Below, piece by piece: positions 17,658 through 26,222 of a stretch of 56,604 bases of DNA (position 1 is the stretch's first letter; each line of letters starts with the position of its first letter). Source of the stretch: Burkholderiales bacterium (GTDB taxonomy: Bacteria; Pseudomonadota; Gammaproteobacteria; Burkholderiales; Burkholderiaceae_C). A program made the position numbers and the translations under genes. The stretch lies in assembly GCA_028864885.1 (NCBI GenBank), contig JAGWLR010000009.1:1-56604 (forward strand), written 5' to 3'. The notes under the pieces are model-generated. The model ran no database searches. It was not told the origin of the DNA and saw only the letters and a program-made list of their open reading frames with translations.

Positions 17658-18299
17658 ATGCCCATGATCACGCTGTATGACTGCGCCACTGCACCCAGCC
17701 CCCGTCGTGCCCGCATCCTGCTGGCTGAGAAGGGAGTGCCTCATGAGACGATTCAAGTCGACCTGCGCCAAGGAGAACAATTCAGCGAGGCCTATCGCCA
17801 GGTGAATCCTCAATGCACCGTGCCGGCCTTGCGCACCGACGAGGGGTTGCTGCTCACCGACAACGCGGCCATCACCGCGTACCTGGAGGCTCGTTACCCC
17901 GAACCGCCTTTGCTGGGCACGACCCCGGCTGAAAAGGCCGAGATCGCGAGCTGGAACTGGCGGGTTGAGTTTGAAGGGCTGCTGGCCATTGCCGAAGCCC
18001 TGAGAAACGGCAGCCCGGCGATGGCCAATCGCGCCTTGCCAGGGCCAGTGGACTATGGTCAGATCCCCGAGTTGGCTCAGCGTGGGGTTCGCCGCGTTCA
18101 GCAGTTTTTTGCTGATCTCAACGCGCGTCTGGCCGAGCATGCTTTTGTGGCGGGCGATCGTTTCAGCGTGGCCGACATCACGGCGGTGGTGGCAGTTGAT
18201 TTTGCGCGGGTGATCAAGGTCAAACCGGATGAAGCACTGCATCCCCATCTGTTGCGTTGGCGCGCTGCCATGGGGGGCCGGCCGGCAATGTCGCTGTGA
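17658..18299 (+). CDS. Glutathione S-transferase family protein
   Basis: 213 residues with an N-terminal thioredoxin-like domain (MITLYDCATAPSPRRARIL; VNPQCTVPALRTDEG with the cis-Pro; LLLTDNAAITAYLEARYP with the glutathione-binding D/N position) and an all-helical C-terminal domain containing FVAGDRFSVADITAVVAVDF. It is a soluble cytoplasmic GST. It starts two bases past the yghU stop and its own stop overlaps the start of the exporter gene, so three genes are coupled: two glutathione enzymes and an efflux pump. This suggests conjugation and removal of an electrophile. Confidence 0.93.
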   Translation: MPMITLYDCATAPSPRRARILLAEKGVPHETIQVDLRQGEQFSEAYRQVNPQCTVPALRTDEGLLLTDNAAITAYLEARYPEPPLLGTTPAEKAEIASWNWRVEFEGLLAIAEALRNGSPAMANRALPGPVDYGQIPELAQRGVRRVQQFFADLNARLAEHAFVAGDRFSVADITAVVAVDFARVIKVKPDEALHPHLLRWRAAMGGRPAMSL

Positions 18300-19774
18300 T
18301 GGCAGAGCGCGACTTTCGCCAGACCCTGCTGGCCATGCTGGGTCTGTGTTTCGTGTTGATGTTGGTGGCCCTGGATCAGACTGTGATCGGCACCGCCTTG
18401 CCCAATGTGGTGTCCGAGCTCAAGGGGTTCGAGCTCTACGCCTGGGTGGGTACCGCCTACCTTCTCACCTCGGTCATCACCGTGCCCATTTTTGGCAAGC
18501 TGGGCGATGAACACGGGCGCAAGCCCTTTGTGCTGTCGGGCATCTTGTTGTTCACCCTGGCTTCGATGTCGTGCGGTTGGGCGCAAAACATGATCGAGCT
18601 GGTGGCGGCCCGTGCCTTGCAGGGGGTGGGGGGCGGCATCCTGGTGGCCACCACGTTTGCCTGCATTCCCGATTTGTTTCCGGATGCGCATGCACGCCTG
18701 AAGTGGCAAGTCTTGTTCAGCACCAGCTTCGGCATCGCCAACGCCATCGGGCCCACCCTGGGGGGCTACCTCACGCAATACCTGGGGTGGCGCTGGGTGT
18801 TCTTTGTCAACCTGCCCGTGGGCTGTTTGAGTTGGCTGTTTGTCTACCGTTACCTGCCCACCATCCGACATTCGGATGCCCCCCCCTCGCCGCTGGATTG
18901 GGTGGGGGCCTTGCTGATCGGCTGCTGTCTCGGGTCTTTGCAATTGCTGGTGGAGTGGTGGCCTTTGCACAAGCCTTTGTCGTGGCTACTCGCTTTGGGT
19001 GCGGCGTGCCTGTTTTCGGCCCTGGCCTTGTCGTGGTGGGAACCCCGCACCAGCAGCCCGATCCTGCCAACTAGCATGTTGAAGGATCCCAAGCTGCGTC
19101 GTTTGTTTGCCTTGTCTTTGGCGATGGGGTTCGGCATGTTTTCGATCATGTACTACGCCCCACTTCTGTACCAGGGGGGGCTGGGCCTGTCGCCGAAAGA
19201 TGCGGGCTTGTTGATCACCCCGTTTGCCGTCTCGATCACGGTGGGCAGCATTGCCAACGGGCGCATCGTGACCCGCTTGAAGCACCCCAACGGGATGCTG
19301 TATGCCGGGGTGGCCTTGTTTGGTGGGGCGGTGTTTGCCTTGACGCAGCAGGATGCGCGCACCGCTCACCCGGTCATCATGGCCACCATGGCGCTGGGCG
19401 GCATCGGCATTGGCCTGATGCTCCCGAATCTGACCCTGTTCACCCAGGCCAGTGCCGAGCGCGCCCAGCTGGGTATTGCCACAGCCACCCTGCAGTCCAT
19501 GCGGATGATCGGCAGCATGCTGGGCACGGCCATCACGGGCGTGTTGATCACTCACCGCTATGCGGCCATGGTCAGCCCGCCGCTACAGGATCCGCAAATG
19601 CTGGTCAAACCGGGGCAGCAGGTGGCGGCCGATCTGATCGACGCCGCGCGTCATGGGTTGATCGATGCCGTGCATGCCAGCCAATGGATGGTGGTTGGTT
19701 TGATGGTGCTGGTGGGCGTGTCTTTGTGGTGGTTGCCGCCGCTTTCATTGCACCGATCATCCGATCAAGCCTGA
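18299..19774 (+). CDS. MFS drug exporter, DHA2 (14-TM) family
   Basis: 491 residues from the ATG at 18299, which overlaps the GST stop codon (TGATG). About 14 membrane segments. Motif D1 of the DHA2 group is present early (LVALDQTVIGTALPNVVSEL), motif A follows helix 2 (GKLGDEHGRKPF), and GGYLTQYLGWRWVFFVNLPV is the conserved segment of helices 5-6. Proton-driven export of toxic compounds is expected. Its end overlaps the convergent DUF1345 gene by 18 bp. Confidence 0.93.
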   Translation: MAERDFRQTLLAMLGLCFVLMLVALDQTVIGTALPNVVSELKGFELYAWVGTAYLLTSVITVPIFGKLGDEHGRKPFVLSGILLFTLASMSCGWAQNMIELVAARALQGVGGGILVATTFACIPDLFPDAHARLKWQVLFSTSFGIANAIGPTLGGYLTQYLGWRWVFFVNLPVGCLSWLFVYRYLPTIRHSDAPPSPLDWVGALLIGCCLGSLQLLVEWWPLHKPLSWLLALGAACLFSALALSWWEPRTSSPILPTSMLKDPKLRRLFALSLAMGFGMFSIMYYAPLLYQGGLGLSPKDAGLLITPFAVSITVGSIANGRIVTRLKHPNGMLYAGVALFGGAVFALTQQDARTAHPVIMATMALGGIGIGLMLPNLTLFTQASAERAQLGIATATLQSMRMIGSMLGTAITGVLITHRYAAMVSPPLQDPQMLVKPGQQVAADLIDAARHGLIDAVHASQWMVVGLMVLVGVSLWWLPPLSLHRSSDQA

Positions 19775-20455
19775 GGCCACATTGATCAGCAGGGCGATCA
19801 AGGTGGTGTTGAACAAAAAAGCCAGGACGCAGTGAACCAGCGAAACTTTGCGCATGTGGGTGGTGGTGACCGACACATCTGCGGTCTGGCCTGAGGTGCC
19901 GATGACGGCGGCAAAGTACAGGAAGTCGATGTAACCAGGATGCTCGGTACCTGGGAAATCCAGGCCACCCTGGCCGGTTCGCTCTTTCGCGGCATAAAAA
20001 TCGTGCGCGTAGTGCAAGGCGAACATCACTTGGGTGAAGGCCCAGGACGACAGGATCGTCAACGCGGCCAGCCCAATGTGCGTCAGCTCGTTCCAACCGT
20101 GCAGGCCTTTGGCCACCGCCAGTTCTGCCACGATGGCCCCCAGGCTGGTGAATGCCGCCAGGACGACCAGCATCAGGATCATGCCGGCGCCTTCGTCTTG
20201 CTGGCGAGCCCGCCTCGACAGGTCGGTGTGATCGGACGCGCTCATCATCTGGGCGGCCAGGATCAAGTACAGCCAGGCCCCGGCATTCCAGCCGGTGATG
20301 AGCACCGTCACGGTGCGGGCCGGCCAGGTGCTCGATAGCCCCCATGCCACAGCACATCCCACTGCGGCAGACACGGCGAGGCGGGGGCGAACGCGGATCA
20401 TCCGCCCTGCTCGGCGGATCAGGCGAAGCCCGGGGATCGTGGGGGTCGATGCCAT
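19757..20455 (-). CDS. DUF1345 family membrane protein
   Basis: 232 residues from the Met at 20455 (Met at 20461 and further upstream also possible). Six hydrophobic segments. The family signature is clear: VMFALHYAHDFYA, then GLDFPG...GYIDFLYFAAVIGTSGQTAD, then HMRKVSLVHCVLAFLFNTTL ending in NVASGL. The motif FLYFxxVIGTxxQTxD defines DUF1345. An inner-membrane protein of unknown function, monocistronic. The upstream region is shared with the divergent small membrane protein at 20529. Confidence 0.88.
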   Translation of the reverse strand: MASTPTIPGLRLIRRAGRMIRVRPRLAVSAAVGCAVAWGLSSTWPARTVTVLITGWNAGAWLYLILAAQMMSASDHTDLSRRARQQDEGAGMILMLVVLAAFTSLGAIVAELAVAKGLHGWNELTHIGLAALTILSSWAFTQVMFALHYAHDFYAAKERTGQGGLDFPGTEHPGYIDFLYFAAVIGTSGQTADVSVTTTHMRKVSLVHCVLAFLFNTTLIALLINVASGLIG

Positions 20456-20528
20456 CTTCATCTCAACGAAAGGTTGAAGAAATGTTGCGCCGCTAGGCTC
20501 GGGGGCGAATGCGTGTACCCAGCCCATC

Positions 20529-20951
20529 ATGAACCAGACCGAATCTCAAGCTCGTCCGATCGGGCAAGTTGAAGCGCTTGCTTTGCTGACCACTCTGCTG
20601 ATGCAGGCGCATCGGCAAGCCAGCGACATCGAACGACGCGCCCATTTTGCACGGGTGGTGACCTTGGTTGCTTCGCTGGTGACCATGGGGCTGATCACGG
20701 TGCTCTTCATCTTGCAGTCACACGCCTGGCTGGTGGCCACCGTGTCGGCTTCCGGTTGCGCCTTGATTGCCCTCATCACTTTCGAGGAACTGCAAAACCA
20801 TCGTGCAGACAATGCCGGTGCCTGCCTGTCCTTGCAGGCTGATGCCTGCAAGGAAATCAACGCCGTGTGCACCTCGCAAGAATTCGACGCCGAGGCCTTT
20901 TCACGGCGCTATCTGGTTCTGCTGTCGTCCATTGTGCGGAGCGAGGCTTGA
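20529..20951 (+). CDS. Hypothetical protein with two membrane helices
   Basis: 140 residues. After a polar N-terminal helix (about 1-40) two adjacent hydrophobic segments follow (VVTLVASLVTMGLITVLFIL and WLVATVSASGCALIALITF), then a polar C-terminal domain with three Cys. No ribosome-binding site is obvious before the ATG at 20529. Codon choice and the hairpin of two helices make it a likely real inner-membrane protein. I do not recognise the family. Confidence 0.6.
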   Translation: MNQTESQARPIGQVEALALLTTLLMQAHRQASDIERRAHFARVVTLVASLVTMGLITVLFILQSHAWLVATVSASGCALIALITFEELQNHRADNAGACLSLQADACKEINAVCTSQEFDAEAFSRRYLVLLSSIVRSEA

Positions 20952-20955
20952 GTCA

Positions 20956-21435
20956 TCAGTTCCAGCCGATGATCTCCAGGCCGCTTTCCTTGGCGCAACG
21001 GCCCACAAAATTGCGGTAGGTCGGATTGGGTTTATCGCCGCGGAAGGCGCCGTGAACCGCACCGGCGGTGCCACCGATCACGGCGCCCCGGGCCGCATTG
21101 TTTGCGGCTTTGCCAATCCCGCCATGCAGCAGGCCACCAATGGCGCCCACCGCGCCCCCCACAGCGGCGCCTTCGCCTGCTGATCGCGCCACCGCGTTGT
21201 TGTCGAGCATGGGCGCCAGGCCCGCTTCCTGAGCCTTCATCTGGCAGGCCTCGACCTTTTCTTGCGCCACGGTTGCGCCCATCTTGGTGAAGGCTTCGTT
21301 GGGATACAGCACAGGTTTGGCGGAAGCGGATTGCGGGCCCGTTTGTGCACAGGCGGTCAGCAGCACAAGCAAGCTCAGATAAATCCCTGATGCTGTGAGG
21401 GCGTGATATTTCGATTTGTGAAAAACAACGTTCAT
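20956..21435 (-). CDS. Glycine-zipper lipoprotein
   Basis: 159 residues from the Met at 21435. The signal region ends in a lipobox (LVLLTAC), so the protein is probably anchored to a membrane as a lipoprotein. Residues about 85-140 are a glycine zipper (GEGAAVGGAVGAIGGLLHGG...ARGAVIGGTAGAVHGAF), and the C-terminus NFVGRCAKESGLEIIGW is typical of this class of small envelope proteins. Function is unknown; glycine zippers insert in or span membranes. Translation from an earlier in-frame Met at 21516 would spoil the signal peptide. Confidence 0.8.
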   Translation of the reverse strand: MNVVFHKSKYHALTASGIYLSLLVLLTACAQTGPQSASAKPVLYPNEAFTKMGATVAQEKVEACQMKAQEAGLAPMLDNNAVARSAGEGAAVGGAVGAIGGLLHGGIGKAANNAARGAVIGGTAGAVHGAFRGDKPNPTYRNFVGRCAKESGLEIIGWN

Positions 21436-21632
21436 GTTCTGTGGCGATGGCATTTGACGGAAGGCTGCATGCTCACACAGGGTGCTTTCAGCACTCTTTC
21501 TGCGAATTGGGCCCATTACGCTGCGTTATTCACGGATATTAGGGTGTGTCCGGACGAGGGGAACGAAACGCGTCCTCTACGATCCTCTTTCATCTAGTTT
21601 TAGCAATGTGCCCTTGCTACTGAGGAGATCGA

Positions 21633-22787
21633 ATGAAACGGATTCGTTTGGCAGTTTCTGCCATCGTCTTGGCGACGCTTGCAGCGTGCGGTGGTGGTGG
21701 TGATGGCAATCAGGCACCAGCGATTCAATACAGCCAGATGGTGGTGTTTGGTGACAGCCTGAGTGATGTGGGTACCTATGGTGGTGGGGCTGGTACCGCT
21801 AGTGCTTATGGGGTGGGCCTGTCCGGCGGTGGAAAATACAACATCAACGGGCCTGCCGGTAAAAACTGGACTGAGTTGGTCGCGGCGCAGTTGGCCTTGG
21901 CTGCGCCCTGTGCGGCTGTTACCGGTTTGACTCCGCCTACAACTGGTACTGCCTCAGGAAACCCGGCGGCCTACTATGCCTCTCCCATTACAGAGCATCT
22001 GGAGTGCTACAACTATGCGCAAGGCGGCGCTCGTGTCACTGATTCTATTGGCCCGGGTAACGCATTAACAGGTTGTGATTTGAGTGACTCGAATAACCAG
22101 GGCGGATGTCTTGGGCAACTCACTGAGCCTGTTGTAGATCAGATTCAACGGCACTTGAGGAAAGTTGGCACATTCAGCGGTAATGAACTGGTGATGGTAT
22201 TGGCTGGAGCGAATGACGTGTTCATGAGTTTGGCTGCTTTCACTCCTCGCGTGACGGCGTTGATCGGAAGTGGCTACACTCAAACTGCTGCGCAGGAGGT
22301 TGCTTCTGGTGAAGCAGTTACGGCGATGACGCAGGCCGCGACCGACTTGGTGGGTTACATCAAAACGCAAATGGTTGCTAAAGGTGCCAAGCGCATTGCG
22401 GTCATGACGGTACCAGACATTTCGGTGACGCCTTACCTTGTCAGTCAAGGTCCTGATGCTGCTGGACTTGCGAGTTTACTGGTCCGAACCTTCAATACAG
22501 TTCTCACGCAAGGTCTCGCCAATACGGATGGTGTGATGATTGTCGATGCCTACACGGCGAGCCAAGAAGAGCATTCTGATCCGGCCCAATATGGGTTGAC
22601 CAACGTCACTACGCAAGCCTGCGACAGGAACTTGGTTGCCACCTCGCTTTTGTGCACCAACAGCACCCTGATCGCTGGCGACACATCCCATTACCTGTTT
22701 GCTGATGGTGTGCACCCCACGCCCTACGGATATAAGCTGTTCGCGCAGTTGGTGTCGGTCAAGCTCGTCGCTCGCGGCTGGCTGTGA
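21633..22787 (+). CDS. SGNH/GDSL-type lipase-esterase, lipoprotein
   Basis: 384 residues. The signal peptide ends in a lipobox (LATLAAC, Cys19) followed by a Gly-rich spacer. The GDSL hydrolase blocks are all visible: VVFGDSLSDVG with the nucleophile Ser42 (block I), a Gly in YAQGGARV (block II), VLAGANDVFM (block III) and DGVHPTPYGYKL with the catalytic Asp and His (block V). It is predicted to be a surface or periplasmic esterase or phospholipase. The OmpW gene follows with a 35-bp gap. Base composition here is noticeably less G+C rich than in the neighbours, which may point to a different origin. Confidence 0.9.
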   Translation: MKRIRLAVSAIVLATLAACGGGGDGNQAPAIQYSQMVVFGDSLSDVGTYGGGAGTASAYGVGLSGGGKYNINGPAGKNWTELVAAQLALAAPCAAVTGLTPPTTGTASGNPAAYYASPITEHLECYNYAQGGARVTDSIGPGNALTGCDLSDSNNQGGCLGQLTEPVVDQIQRHLRKVGTFSGNELVMVLAGANDVFMSLAAFTPRVTALIGSGYTQTAAQEVASGEAVTAMTQAATDLVGYIKTQMVAKGAKRIAVMTVPDISVTPYLVSQGPDAAGLASLLVRTFNTVLTQGLANTDGVMIVDAYTASQEEHSDPAQYGLTNVTTQACDRNLVATSLLCTNSTLIAGDTSHYLFADGVHPTPYGYKLFAQLVSVKLVARGWL

Positions 22788-22822
22788 TTCCAAACTGGTA
22801 CTCAAATACGGATAAGGACAAT

Positions 22823-23506
22823 ATGAAGCGCATCCCCAAACACTTTTGTCTGGCTGTAATCCTGCTGAGCGCCGCAGGTGTCGCGCAGGCCCAATCGGCC
22901 GGCGCGTGGCTGCTTAAGTTTGGCGCCACGCAGATTTCACCTCAGGTCACCAGCGATGGCTTGTCTGCGCCAAGCTCGCCGGGCGCCACCTTGAACATCA
23001 AGCCCGATACCGAATTGACTGGGTCTTTGACCTACTTCTACACCGAGCACTGCTCGGTCGAGGCCTACTTTGGGCTGCCTTTCAAACACGAGATCGTCGG
23101 TGATGGTGCTTTTGCGGGCATCGGCCACATCGGGCAAGTCAAGCAGGTATCGCCTACCTTACTGGCGCAATACCGCTTCAACTCGGTAAACAAGGCTGTT
23201 CGACCCTACTTTGGTGTCGGTGCCACACTGACCTACTTCTATGGTTTGGAAGGCTCTGGCGCCCTGACGGCGGCCACCAACCCTGGCGGCTCGCCCACCC
23301 AAATTTCGCTGGGTGCGCGCAAGAAGCTGGCTTTGTCCACCCAGGTCGGCTTCAACGTCAAAGTCAAAGAGGGTTGGTTTGTGGATGCGTCGGTCATGAA
23401 GACCTTCATCAGCAACACGGCCCACTTGTCACCAACCGGTCAGTCGATCAAGATGAAACTTGACCCCCTCTCGGTGGGCTTCGCGATCGGCTATCAGTTC
23501 AAATGA
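22823..23506 (+). CDS. ompW: OmpW family outer-membrane protein
   Basis: 227 residues from the ATG at 22823 (signal peptide ending at VAQA). The family features are GAWLLKFGATQISPQ at the mature start, the SLTYFYTEHCSVEAYFGLPFKHE segment in two pieces, and VRPYFGVGATLTYFY, ending in VGFAIGYQFK with the C-terminal aromatic region. OmpW proteins are 8-stranded outer-membrane barrels for small hydrophobic compounds. A good terminator follows at 23601, so the GDSL-ompW unit ends there. Confidence 0.93.
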   Translation: MKRIPKHFCLAVILLSAAGVAQAQSAGAWLLKFGATQISPQVTSDGLSAPSSPGATLNIKPDTELTGSLTYFYTEHCSVEAYFGLPFKHEIVGDGAFAGIGHIGQVKQVSPTLLAQYRFNSVNKAVRPYFGVGATLTYFYGLEGSGALTAATNPGGSPTQISLGARKKLALSTQVGFNVKVKEGWFVDASVMKTFISNTAHLSPTGQSIKMKLDPLSVGFAIGYQFK

Positions 23507-23600
23507 TGGCCTTGGCGTGATCGATTCACGGTTTTGCTTCCCACTCGGCTCAAGTCCGAATGTAAAGTAGAACCGTACTCCTTCCGGTCACGGAATTCTG

Positions 23601-23630
23601 AGCCCTGGTAAGCAACCGGGGCTTTTTTTT
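23601..23630 (+). terminator. Rho-independent terminator after ompW
   Basis: A 9-bp stem AGCCCTGGT / ACCGGGGCT (one G-T pair) with a 5-base loop, followed by eight T. It lies about 95 bp after the ompW stop. Confidence 0.9.
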
Positions 23631-23646
23631 GTCTGCGTTGCACCGG

Positions 23647-24882
23647 TCAGATAGGGGGAGTCGAGTCAGAGGATGACATCCGATCTCGGGTGGCCAGATC
23701 GGGAAACAGGCGCGGCCACAGGCCGGCGATCAACATCGAGCTGACCCCGCCTAACACCACGGATCGCACGGCCCCGAACGCTGCTGCGGTGACGCCAGAT
23801 TCAAATTCCCCCAGCTGATTCGAAGCGCCGATGAAAATCGAGTTGACTGCCGCCACCCGCCCGCGCATTGCATCGGGCGTTTCGAGTTGAGTGAGGGTCA
23901 GGCGGGTGACGACACTCACGTTGTCAGCGGCACCGGTGATGGCCAGTGCCACCATCGAAAGCCAGAACGAGGTCGATACCCCAAACACCAGGGTTGCCAA
24001 CCCGAACACGGCGACGGCGGACAGCAGGATCGGGCCGACCCTTCGCTCCAGCGGCCAGCGGGTCAACACCAGTGACATTGTCAAGGCCCCCACCGCTGGT
24101 GCGGCTCGCAGCAAGCCCAGCCCGATGGGGCCGGTATGCAAGATGTCGCGCGCGTAGATGGGCAGCAAGGCTGTGGCCCCTCCCAGCAACACGGCAAACA
24201 AATCCAGGGTGGTCGCGCCCAGCAACACCTTGCGCTGCCACATGAAGCTCAGGCCGGCAAAGACGTCGGTCCATGAGCTGGCCTGATGTGTCGGTGTGAA
24301 GTCATAGCGGATCGTTGAAGCCAAGCCAAAAGCCATCAGCAACAGGATGGCGCAACTCAGGTAGACGTGCGCTGCACCCGTGGTGTAGATCAGGCCGCCT
24401 AGCGCGGGGCCGCAGATTACTGCCACCTCCATGCCGCTGGCGCTGATGGCAATGGCGCGCTGAAGCAGGTTCTTGGGCACGAGCAAGGGGACCAGAGCCT
24501 GCTGGGCCGGCATTTGAAACGCACGGGCCAAGCCCAAGATGACCGATAAGCCAAGGATCAGATCGCGTGAGGTGTGGTGCGCCAGCGTGGCCCACCACAG
24601 TACGCCCGCCACCGCGCCTTGAGCAAACATGCAGACTGAAAAAATGCGAGCGCGGTTCAGCCGGTCGGCCAGATGCCCGGCGGGCAGGGTCATCACCAGC
24701 GCGGGCACGAACTGAAACAAGCCCACCATGCCGAGATCCCATGCGCGGCCGGTCAGGTCGTACATGTGCCAACCCAAAGCGACCATCAGCATCTGATTGG
24801 CGGTGATCCCGGCCAACCGCGAGATCCAGAAACGCACAAACAGAGACTGCCCGAACAGCTCCCGCAATTGCTCCATCAACAT
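23647..24882 (-). CDS. MFS transporter, EntS/DHA3-like
   Basis: 411 residues from the Met at 24882 (an earlier Met at 24939 is in frame; neither has a strong ribosome-binding site). Twelve hydrophobic segments. It begins with SLFVRFWISRLAGITANQML, carries motif A variant GHLADRLNRARIF after helix 2, and shows MPAQQALVPLLVPKNLLQRA after helix 4 and TRLTLTQLETPDAMRGRVAA in the second half. This arrangement is typical of the DHA3 group (enterobactin exporter EntS and macrolide efflux relatives). Substrate unknown. Confidence 0.88.
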   Translation of the reverse strand: MLMEQLRELFGQSLFVRFWISRLAGITANQMLMVALGWHMYDLTGRAWDLGMVGLFQFVPALVMTLPAGHLADRLNRARIFSVCMFAQGAVAGVLWWATLAHHTSRDLILGLSVILGLARAFQMPAQQALVPLLVPKNLLQRAIAISASGMEVAVICGPALGGLIYTTGAAHVYLSCAILLLMAFGLASTIRYDFTPTHQASSWTDVFAGLSFMWQRKVLLGATTLDLFAVLLGGATALLPIYARDILHTGPIGLGLLRAAPAVGALTMSLVLTRWPLERRVGPILLSAVAVFGLATLVFGVSTSFWLSMVALAITGAADNVSVVTRLTLTQLETPDAMRGRVAAVNSIFIGASNQLGEFESGVTAAAFGAVRSVVLGGVSSMLIAGLWPRLFPDLATRDRMSSSDSTPPI

Positions 24883-24986
24883 GTGCGTCAATCCATTCGC
24901 ATCCGTAAACCGGCGAGGATAGGGCCATTTCAAAGACATTGCTGACAGGGCCGATTACGATGTCGCCTAAGACAAAAGGAGAAACC

Positions 24987-25322
24987 ATGGACGCAAAGAT
25001 GGTGACGACAGCGTTGGAGTTGTCGGGTTACGAAATCGTTGAGAACGTCGGTGTGGTCCGCGGCATCGTGGTGCGCTCGCGTTCGATCGTGGGCAACTTC
25101 TTTGGGGGACTGCAGACCCTGGTGGGCGGCAATATCACGATCTACACCAATATGTGCGAGAAGGCGCGCAAGGATGCCTACAAGATCATGTGCAGCCAGG
25201 CCGAAGGAAACAAGGCCAACGCGATTGTGGGGATGCGGTATGACGCGACTGAGGTCATGCGAGGGGTCACCGAAGTGCTTTGCTATGGCACTGCGGTGGT
25301 GGTTCGCAAGAAGGAGGGTTGA
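24987..25322 (+). CDS. ybjQ: YbjQ/UPF0145 family protein
   Basis: 111 residues from the ATG at 24987, preceded by AAAAGGAG. The family pattern is clear: GYEIVENVGVVRGIVVRSRS, then KARKDAYKIMCSQAEGNKAN and AIVGMRYDATEVM...GTAVVV. YbjQ proteins form ring-shaped oligomers in solution; their role is unknown, although some annotations call them heavy-metal binding. A small membrane-protein gene follows after two bases. Confidence 0.92.
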   Translation: MDAKMVTTALELSGYEIVENVGVVRGIVVRSRSIVGNFFGGLQTLVGGNITIYTNMCEKARKDAYKIMCSQAEGNKANAIVGMRYDATEVMRGVTEVLCYGTAVVVRKKEG

Positions 25323-25324
25323 GC

Positions 25325-25543
25325 ATGCGCAGGCTGTTGTATGCCAGCATGGCCATCTTCGTGGCCGGTGTGTTGTTGGCTTTGGCGCAGTTGTGGCTGG
25401 GGCTGTGGTCAGCGGAGTTTTTCTTGAAAGTCGAGATCACCCTCGGGGCCATGCTGGCGGTGGTGGTGGTGATTTGGTTCGTACGCAAGGAATCTCACGA
25501 TTACAAGCGACAACACACGGCCCACGCCTTGGATGATGAGTGA
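25325..25543 (+). CDS. Small two-helix membrane protein, hypothetical
   Basis: 72 residues from the ATG at 25325, two bases after the ybjQ stop. Two hydrophobic segments (LLYASMAIFVAGVLLALAQL and ITLGAMLAVVVVIWFV) are separated by a short loop and followed by a charged C-terminal tail. Coupled to ybjQ and presumably co-translated. I do not recognise the family. Confidence 0.72.
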   Translation: MRRLLYASMAIFVAGVLLALAQLWLGLWSAEFFLKVEITLGAMLAVVVVIWFVRKESHDYKRQHTAHALDDE

Positions 25544-25546
25544 CCA

Positions 25547-26134
25547 TCACATCGGCTCAGCATGCTTCAGCGAGCGTTCGATGCGGGTATCGGGAACCAG
25601 CCACATCAAGGCCACGCCGACGTACAGACATTGAGCCAGCCATGGGAGCCAGAACGACGCCCCGATGCCGGCCAGGTACAGGGTGGGTGAAATCTTGCCC
25701 TTCCAATCTGACCCCAGGGCTTTGCGAAGCGGTGCATCCGGGCCATCAGCCGCGACAATGCAGGTCTGCAAGGCGTAATAGGCAAGGGCCGCCATGAAGA
25801 GGACGAAGCCATAGATCGCGCTGGGCAGCGGGGCAAAGTGGTTTTCTCCCATCCAACCCGTGACAAACGGAAAAAGAGACAGCCAGAACAGCAAATGCAG
25901 GTTGGCCCACAGGACACCGCCACTCACATGCCGGGTGGCGTGCAGCAAATGATGGTGGTTGTTCCAATAAATGCCGACGTAGACGAAGCTCAGCACATAG
26001 CTCAGAAAAACCGGTAGCAAGGGTTGAAGAGCGCCGAGGTCTGCCCCATGCGGCACCTTCATCTCCAGAACCATGATCGTGATGATGATGGCCAACACGC
26101 CATCACTGAACGCTTCGAGGCGATTTTTTTGCAT
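25547..26134 (-). CDS. TMEM175-family (DUF1211) potassium channel-like protein
   Basis: 195 residues from the Met at 26134. It opens with KNRLEAFSDGVLAIIITIMV and LEMKVPHG, the RxxxFSDGVxAIxxTLxxL signature of TMEM175, where FSD in helix 1 lines the pore. Six hydrophobic segments follow, with YWNNHHHLLH after helix 3 as in the family. Bacterial TMEM175 proteins are tetrameric K+ channels of the inner membrane. The earlier Met at 26224 would add 30 polar residues and is less likely. Divergent from the TonB receptor. Confidence 0.88.
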   Translation of the reverse strand: MQKNRLEAFSDGVLAIIITIMVLEMKVPHGADLGALQPLLPVFLSYVLSFVYVGIYWNNHHHLLHATRHVSGGVLWANLHLLFWLSLFPFVTGWMGENHFAPLPSAIYGFVLFMAALAYYALQTCIVAADGPDAPLRKALGSDWKGKISPTLYLAGIGASFWLPWLAQCLYVGVALMWLVPDTRIERSLKHAEPM

Positions 26135-26222
26135 GTCGGGGGAACCCTTCGTGTTGCTTGTTGCCTGGCATGCTGCCCTCGGTGGGGCGCGCCCTTCATA
26201 ATGCCAAGTCGAAAAGCGTTTC

